Shown here one piece after another: positions 55,952 to 64,000 of a stretch of DNA of 64,000 nucleotides. The stretch lies in NCBI RefSeq assembly GCF_003696305.1, contig NZ_RFFK01000001.1, positions 434,001 through 498,000 on the forward strand, written 5' to 3'. Source of the stretch: Pseudomonas sp. AOB-7 (lineage in GTDB: Bacteria; Pseudomonadota; Gammaproteobacteria; Pseudomonadales; Pseudomonadaceae). Each line of letters starts with the position of its first letter. Position 1 is the stretch's first letter. Below the pieces are notes generated by a model. It worked only from the letters and a program-made list of their open reading frames with translations, searched no databases and was not told the origin of the DNA. A program made the translations under genes and the position numbers.

Positions 55952-55973
55952 GGGGGATTCCAGGCTCCGCTGG

Positions 55974-56918
55974 TCAGACCGCAGTGTAGTCGGCGGCGGC
56001 GCCCATCAGTGCGCGCCGCCCCTGCAGACCGCCGGTATGGACGAAGATCAGGCGACTGCCGGGGGCAAGGTAACCGCCCTCGACATACTGGCGCAACGCC
56101 ATTAACGCCTTGCCGGTGTAGACCGGCTCCAGCAGCAGACCGCTGGCCCGCTCGCTGCGCAGGATAAACTCGCGCAACGGGTCGTCGATGCGGGCGAAGC
56201 CGCCGCGCGCCGCCTCGATCAGCCGATAGCCCCGATCGGGGCGACCGGCCTGGCGCAACAGCGCGCTCACCTGCGCGGCCACACCATGGCTACCCGGCAC
56301 TGCTAGGGCGCCGTACACCGGGCAGCGGCCCGCCTCGCCCAGCACCAGGCCGGCCAGGGTGGTGCCGGTGCCGGCGGCCAGCCACCAGCCGTCGCAGTCG
56401 TCCCAGTCGAGACCGGCCAGCTGCGCCCGCGCCATCTGCACCAGGCCGCTGCAGCCCTCGGCCGCGAGCAGGCCCAGGCCACCCTCGTCGACCGGATGAA
56501 AGCGCGGGTAGCGCTGCAGCCAGGGCTGCCAGAAATCCGCCTGATGCCGCGCCCGGTAGCCGCCGTAGCCCAGCCAGTGCAGTTGCATGCCGCAGGCCTG
56601 CAGATCAACGACGGTCGGCGTCTGCTGCGGCTCGCCGCGCAGCAGGCCGACGGTGGCAAAGCCAAAACGCTTGCCGGCCGCAGCCAGCGCATGCAGGTGA
56701 TTGGAATGGGCGCCGCCCAGGCTGATCACCCCGGCTGCGCCGCCGGCAGCGGCGGCCTGCAGGTGCGGGGCGAGCTTGAACCACTTGTTGCCGGACACCA
56801 GCGGGTCGATCAGCTCCAGACGCAGGCAGGCCAGCTCGATGCCGGCCGCGTCCAGCCAGTCCAGATGCACGGGTTGCAGCGCCGCCTGCGGGCGCCAGTC
56901 GGGGAATTGCAGGGCCAA
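55974..56918 (-). CDS. PLP-dependent D-cysteine desulfhydrase / ACC deaminase family protein
   Basis: A 314-residue fold-type II PLP enzyme. The PLP-lysine lies in SGNKWFKLAPHLQ (about residue 45), followed by GGAHSNHLHALAAAGKRFG and the phosphate-binding TGTTLAGL. The family includes ACC deaminase and D-cysteine desulfhydrase. D-cysteine or other D-amino-acid desulfuration is more likely in Pseudomonas and fits the adjacent rhodanese-domain gene, but the substrate is inferred. The best start is a TTG codon directly after the stop of the upstream gene (TGACCTTG), implying translational coupling; no ATG fits the conserved N-terminus. Confidence 0.85.
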   Translation of the reverse strand: MALQFPDWRPQAALQPVHLDWLDAAGIELACLRLELIDPLVSGNKWFKLAPHLQAAAAGGAAGVISLGGAHSNHLHALAAAGKRFGFATVGLLRGEPQQTPTVVDLQACGMQLHWLGYGGYRARHQADFWQPWLQRYPRFHPVDEGGLGLLAAEGCSGLVQMARAQLAGLDWDDCDGWWLAAGTGTTLAGLVLGEAGRCPVYGALAVPGSHGVAAQVSALLRQAGRPDRGYRLIEAARGGFARIDDPLREFILRSERASGLLLEPVYTGKALMALRQYVEGGYLAPGSRLIFVHTGGLQGRRALMGAAADYTAV

Positions 56919-56920
56919 GG

Positions 56921-58288
56921 TCAGCCGACGGTACGCAGGCGACTACCCGCCTTGTGCCGCGCGCAGCAGTTGGAGTCGCCGGCGTTGAAGCGACTGGGCG
57001 AGTCGATCCGGTCGATGGGAAGGGCGCAGCGCTCGCCGCTGGGCAGGCTGGCATCGCAGGTCGGTTGCTGATAGTGCGCCAGCCACTGGCGGTACTGCGG
57101 CTCGGAGACGAAGCATTTGGCCGCGGCATAGGCCATGGGGTTGTCCTGGTAGCGGGCGACGTCCTGCAGCGGGATGGTCAGGTGACCGGCGCCCGGATGG
57201 TAGACCACGAACACCACGCCGAGCTTGGCCAGGCGCTCAAGCACCTGGTCGCCGCCCTGGCTGGCGAACTCGTCGCGCTCGCGCTTGAGTCGCGCATTCT
57301 CCTGCTGCAGCTGGGCATCCTGCTCGTTGCGGTAGGCCAGCTCGACGTCGCGGATGGCGATCTGCTCCTTGTACTCCACCACCGCCGCGGCAACCTTGGC
57401 CTGCAGCTCGCCGTCGAACTGAGCGCGGAGGATGTCGCCTTCGGTACGGCCGTGGCGCTCGAGGGCACGCAGCTGTTCGGACAGCTCTTCGCGGCTGGCC
57501 TGGAAGCTCTCGGCCTGGGCGGCCAGCTGCGCCTTGAGACTGGCGTTGAGTTCCTCCTGCTGGCGCAGCGTCTGCTGCAGGCCCTGGATCTGCGCCTGCA
57601 GGTGCCTGCCCTGCTCCTCGCTGGCCAACTTGGCCTTGGCCAGCTCCTCCTCGTGCTGCTGGCTCAGGCTGCTGATGCGCAGGCGCTGCTGCTTGATCAG
57701 CTGGGCGGTCTTCAGGCGGTGTTCCTGATCCATCTTCTGCGCCAACTGATCGGCCACTTCCTTGGCCGGATCGGGGGCGTACCACTTGTCCTCGGACGCC
57801 ATCTGCAGGCGCTCGGCGACCACCGCCTGGGCATTCTCGTCTTCCACCAGCAGCCCGAGCTTATTGCCTTTGACCGCATCGCGCAGCAGCACCAGATCGT
57901 TCTGCCCCGGCGCCAGGCTAGGGTCCCACAGGTGCATCTGGTGCCAGGACACCGGGCACTGGCTGCGGCAGGCCAGGCGGATGGGGCCGGCGCCCAGGTC
58001 GGGACCACGCCCGGCGCGCTCGGCCAGGTGCTGCAGGGGGATGTTCCAGCCCTTGTCGGGGCTGCCGTCCGCGTTGAAGTCCAGGTAGAAGAACACCGCC
58101 GCCTTGACCAGCAGGCGCGGGTTGATGGTGACGAAGGCCACGCGCATCTGCTGGTCGGCGAATTCGGGCATGTTGACCACGCCGTCGAGCAGGGCCTCGA
58201 ACTCGGGGAACAGCATCTGTTTGCAGATACCGCGTTCACTGAAGAACATCACGGCTTCCACCATCTGCGGCTTGTTCTGCATTCTCAT
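56921..58288 (-). CDS. Conserved coiled-coil protein of unknown function
   Basis: A 455-residue soluble protein. The N-terminal about 180 residues form a globular domain (MVEAVMFFSERGICKQMLFPEF, AVFFYLDFNADGSPDKGWNIPL). Residues about 190-350 are a long Gln/Glu/Lys/Leu-rich coiled coil (RLKTAQLIKQQRLRISSL to QQENARLKRERDEF). A C-terminal domain has CDASLPSGERCALPIDRI...CCARH with a possible metal-binding Cys/His set. I do not recognise a characterised homologue. GAGGGAAG precedes the ATG. A perfect 14-bp palindrome lies 53 bp upstream. Confidence 0.75.
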   Translation of the reverse strand: MRMQNKPQMVEAVMFFSERGICKQMLFPEFEALLDGVVNMPEFADQQMRVAFVTINPRLLVKAAVFFYLDFNADGSPDKGWNIPLQHLAERAGRGPDLGAGPIRLACRSQCPVSWHQMHLWDPSLAPGQNDLVLLRDAVKGNKLGLLVEDENAQAVVAERLQMASEDKWYAPDPAKEVADQLAQKMDQEHRLKTAQLIKQQRLRISSLSQQHEEELAKAKLASEEQGRHLQAQIQGLQQTLRQQEELNASLKAQLAAQAESFQASREELSEQLRALERHGRTEGDILRAQFDGELQAKVAAAVVEYKEQIAIRDVELAYRNEQDAQLQQENARLKRERDEFASQGGDQVLERLAKLGVVFVVYHPGAGHLTIPLQDVARYQDNPMAYAAAKCFVSEPQYRQWLAHYQQPTCDASLPSGERCALPIDRIDSPSRFNAGDSNCCARHKAGSRLRTVG

Positions 58289-58340
58289 CGGCTTCCCTCT
58301 GGACCAACGCGGGTGGCATCTGCGCGCACGGACGACTGCC

Positions 58341-58354
58341 GACAAGGCCTTGTC
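58341..58354. promoter_or_regulatory. Perfect 14-bp palindrome upstream of the coiled-coil gene
   Basis: GACAAGGCCTTGTC is a perfect palindrome located 53 bp before the ATG on the minus strand. It is a candidate operator for a dimeric repressor; no matching regulator is recognised. Confidence 0.35.
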
Positions 58355-58490
58355 AGGCCTGAGCTGCCGGCGCCGTCCATTGTTCAGCCAAGTCTAGGGG
58401 AAAAACCCGCCGCAGCAATGTGACGGGCTTGGCACTCGACCAGCCGCCCAGCAGAGTGCGACGAGCCGCAAAACAAAACTGTGATGGATT

Positions 58491-58922
58491 TCAGTGCTTG
58501 GCCGCGGCGAGAAAGGGCGCCAGGCGTTGCGCCATCTCCGCGCCCAGCGCCTGCAGGCCGCTCATCGGGCGGATCATCACCTCGAACTCGACGATCTTGC
58601 CGGTCTCGTCGAAACGGATCATGTCGATGCCTTTGAGCTCCCGGCCAGCGACCCTGGCGCTGAACTCCAGCACCACGCTGAGGCCGTCGGCCGTGGCCAG
58701 CTCGCGGTGGTAGGCGAAGTCCTCGAACACCTTGAGCACGGTATTGAGGATCAGGTTGACCGCCTGCGCGCCCGGGTAGGGGGTGTGCGCCATGGGCGAG
58801 CGAAACACCGCCTGCGGGTGCAGCAACTCCGGCAGCGGCCCCAGGTCCTTGGCGGCGATAAGCTGGTGCCAGCGTTGCAGGCTAGCCGCGGCGGCGGGCT
58901 GCAGTTGGGCTTCGAGGGACAT
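58491..58922 (-). CDS. SnoaL-like / NTF2-fold protein
   Basis: A 143-residue small protein of the NTF2-like superfamily: an N-terminal helix, then LHPQAVFRSPMAHTPYPGAQAVNLIL and the beta-sheet ending GIDMIRFDETGKIVEFEVMIRPMSGLQAL, a typical SnoaL-like C-terminus. Such proteins bind or isomerise small hydrophobic ligands; no catalytic assignment is possible. AAGGAG precedes the ATG. It lies downstream of fadH with a terminator between them. Confidence 0.85.
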   Translation of the reverse strand: MSLEAQLQPAAAASLQRWHQLIAAKDLGPLPELLHPQAVFRSPMAHTPYPGAQAVNLILNTVLKVFEDFAYHRELATADGLSVVLEFSARVAGRELKGIDMIRFDETGKIVEFEVMIRPMSGLQALGAEMAQRLAPFLAAAKH

Positions 58923-58959
58923 CGGGCTTCTCCTTGTTATTGTCGGCCACAAACAAAAT

Positions 58960-58978
58960 GCCCCGCACAAGGCGGGGC
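58960..58978 (-). terminator. Terminator of fadH
   Basis: GCCCCGC (58960-58966) pairs with GCGGGGC (58972-58978). On the minus strand it is followed by ATTTTGTTTG, 10 bases after the fadH stop. Confidence 0.75.
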
Positions 58979-58988
58979 GTCTTCTTGC

Positions 58989-62246
<3,258 letters not shown>

Positions 62247-62250
<4 letters not shown>

Positions 62251-63284
62251 AAGCCTCGCGCGTTCGCCTCGGCGACCTCTCGGTCGGCTTCACCCAGGCC
62301 CTGGCCGCAGCCCTGCGCGAACGCGGGCACGACCCGCAGCCGCTGCTCGAGCAGTTCGGCCTGGACACCGCGCGCCTGAGCGAGCCGCGCGTACGCCTGT
62401 CGATCCCGCGTTTCATGCGCCTGGGCCACAGCGCCATCGCACTGTGCGGCGACCCGGCACTGGGCCTGGACATGGGCCGCCTGAGCCGCCTCGGCCAGGT
62501 CGGTCTGGCCGGTATCTGCGCCGCCCAGGCGCCCAACCTGGGCGCGGCGGCGCGCGTGCTGACCGACTTCGAGGCGCTGTACGCGGCCAACTACCGCGGC
62601 AGCTCGGGCTTGGTCGAGGACGGCCGCGGCGCCTGGCTGCATTTTTATTCCATCAGCCCGTACAACGCCTACAACCGCTTCGTGGTCGACTCGGTGCTGG
62701 CCGGCTGGCAGAGCAACCTGAGCCAGGTGATCGGTCGCCCGGTGGCCCTGGAGAAAGTCGAGATCGAGTTCCCTGCGCCGGTCTATGCCGAGCGCTACGA
62801 GGCACTGTTCGGCTGCCCAGTGGAGTTCGCCGCCGGCGCCAACCGCCTGCGCCTGAGCGCCGCCAGCCTGGCCCAGGGCAACCCGGAGCACTGCCCCGGC
62901 ACCTGGCAGCAGTTGCTGGAACTGTGCGAGCGCGAACGCGAACAACTGACCCGCACCCGCAGCCTGCGCGAACGGGTGATCCAGTTGCTCGGCCCGCTGC
63001 TGCACGGCCGCGAGCCGGACCTGGAAGAGCTGGCAAGACGCCTGCAACTGCCGAGCTGGACGCTGCGGCGCAAGCTGGCCGAGGAAGGCACGCAGTTTCG
63101 CGCCATTCTCAACGACACCCGCCGCGATCTGGCCATGGCCTATATCCGCGACACCGAGCTGGCCTTCGGCGAGATCGCCTACCTGCTCGGCTTCGCCTCC
63201 GCCGAAGCCTTCCAGCGCGCCTTCAAGCGCTGGCTCGGGCAAACGCCCGGCGACTACCGGCGCGCGCAACGCCGAGCGGGCTGA
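62247..63284 (+). CDS. AraC-family transcriptional regulator next to fadH
   Basis: A 345-residue regulator with the N-terminal arabinose-binding-like sensing domain found in OruR/ArgR-like proteins (GFTQALAAALRERGHDPQPLLEQFGLD, RLSIPRFMRLGHSAIALCGDPALGLDMG) and a C-terminal AraC double HTH (about residues 245-340; LEELARRLQLPSWTLRRKLAEEG, IAYLLGFASAEAFQRAFKRWLGQTPGDYRR). Translationally coupled to the nitrilase-like gene. Its position and the 21-bp-spaced direct repeats suggest control of fadH and of its own operon, perhaps in response to fatty-acid-derived ligands (inferred). Confidence 0.88.
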
Positions 63285-63319
63285 TCGCGCACGGCAACCT
63301 TGATCGCCAATCGTTTGCA

Positions 63320-63338
63320 ACTTAGAATCCTTTTCATC
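63320..63338. promoter_or_regulatory. Fur-box-like sequence upstream of the PepSY gene
   Basis: ACTTAGAATCCTTTTCATC agrees with the 19-bp Fur consensus AATGAGAATNATTCTCATT at 13 of 18 defined positions. It lies about 72 bp before the PepSY-TM start codon, a usual place for iron-dependent repression. Confidence 0.4.
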
Positions 63339-63409
63339 CGCGTTTGCGGTCGCTTCTTACTCCATTCATTCCGCGCCGGCCCGCCGCGCGCGCCAACGAC
63401 CCCGCGACC

Positions 63410-64000
63410 ATGTCCAAGAAATCCCGCTCCAGACTCTGGTTTCTCGTCCATAGCTGGCTGGCTCTGCCGGTCTGGTTCTTCCTGCTGATCATCTGCGTCA
63501 CCGGCACCCTGGCCACGGTCAGCCAGGAGATCGTCTGGCTGGCCAACCCGGACGTGCGCGCCAGCAAGCCGTCGGACGACGCCGAGCGGCTCAGCTACGG
63601 CCAGGTGCTGGCGGCGATCCAGCGCGCCGAGCCGGAACTGGTGGTGCAGAGCATCGAGCGCCCGGACGAGGATCACTTCGCCCTAACCGCCCGGGTCAGC
63701 TACCCGGACGGCAGCTCGCCGATGATCTACGTCAACCCCTACACCGGGGTGATCCAGGGCATCAGCCCGCAGTTCGACTTCCGCCAGTTCACCCGTGCCC
63801 TGCACGGCTGGTGGCTGGTGCCCTTCACCAACGGCTTCAGCTGGGGCTGGTACCTGGTGTCGCTGACCGGCATTCCGATGCTGCTGTCGCTGATCACCGG
63901 GCTGGTGGTCTACAAGAAATTCTGGAAAGGCTTCTTCCGTCCACGCCTGCGCGTGGGCCAGGGCGCGCGGATCTTCTGGGGCGATTTCCATCGCCTGTCC
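63410..64000 (+). CDS. PepSY-associated transmembrane protein (3' truncated by window edge)
   Basis: The first 197 residues of a PepSY-TM family protein. An N-terminal helix (LVHSWLALPVWFFLLIICVTGTLA) carries the HSWLALP / G-T motif typical of the family. A periplasmic PepSY domain follows (SYGQVLAAIQRAEPELVVQSIERP...MIYVNPYTGVIQG), then LHGWWLVP and the second helix (WGWYLVSLTGIPMLLSLITGLVVYKKFWKGFFRPRLR) with conserved His and Lys/Arg residues. Such proteins accompany siderophore receptors and are thought to act in ferric-siderophore reduction or inner-membrane handling. The Fur-like box upstream fits that role. Confidence 0.85.
   Translation, partial: MSKKSRSRLWFLVHSWLALPVWFFLLIICVTGTLATVSQEIVWLANPDVRASKPSDDAERLSYGQVLAAIQRAEPELVVQSIERPDEDHFALTARVSYPDGSSPMIYVNPYTGVIQGISPQFDFRQFTRALHGWWLVPFTNGFSWGWYLVSLTGIPMLLSLITGLVVYKKFWKGFFRPRLRVGQGARIFWGDFHRLS

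Overview
The window is about 66-68% GC and densely coded. It carries a set of genes whose identity and order match the Pseudomonas aeruginosa lineage: tRNA-Ser/purC/bamC/dapA/gcvR/bcp, gdhB next to a MoxR-Bat cluster, and pepN...nadK...fadH-AraC. The source is most likely a Pseudomonas chromosome. Statements about gene order in strain PAO1 are from memory; no search was run.

Layout. 1-628: C-terminal part of a MetR-like LysR regulator. 629-4964: a copper export operon on the + strand. It starts just downstream of a perfect Anr/FNR box and encodes a small membrane protein, a DUF2933 protein, an ICMT-like membrane methyltransferase, a CPC-type P1B ATPase with two YHS modules, and a Met-rich secreted protein. 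5048-6752 (-): a fatty-acid-hydroxylase-type membrane oxidase and an AraC regulator. 6824-13121 (-): small Cys-rich protein, cusC, cusB (with a fused CusF domain) and cusA. Cytoplasmic export by the ATPase and periplasm-to-outside export by CusCBA together make a copper island. 13312-18205 (+): TetR, adaptor and RND pump, with two tandem palindromic operators in the promoter. 18321-19094: GST.

19459-27000: core block with tRNA-Ser(CGA), purC (long type), bamC, dapA, gcvR, bcp, a PerM/AI-2E family protein, a TusA-like gene and a BepA-like protease. 27146-31987 (-): NAD-dependent 180-kDa-class glutamate dehydrogenase. 32155-38998 (+): a tightly overlapping MoxR/DUF58/DUF4381/VWA/VWA-TPR/BatD operon.

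39353-46602 (-): the least understood locus. It holds a DUF1302 outer-membrane protein, a DUF1329 periplasmic protein, a secreted YCF48-type propeller and an MMPL-type RND permease, which together look like a trans-envelope system. A 140-bp symmetric palindrome sits between the first two genes.

47087-58922: housekeeping and poorly characterised genes (pepN, DUF2797, DUF1315, rhomboid protease, phosphoesterase, nadK, DUF1853, CNB-rhodanese protein, PLP desulfhydrase/deaminase, coiled-coil protein, SnoaL-like protein). 58989-63284: fadH divergent from a catalytically degenerate nitrilase-fold protein and an AraC regulator. The window ends inside a PepSY-TM protein preceded by a Fur-like box.

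Short palindromic intergenic repeats of the GTAGGGTGCG / GTAGCCCGG type occur throughout. In three places the repeat supplies the TAG stop codon of the adjacent gene. I see no CRISPR array, prophage or intact insertion sequence.
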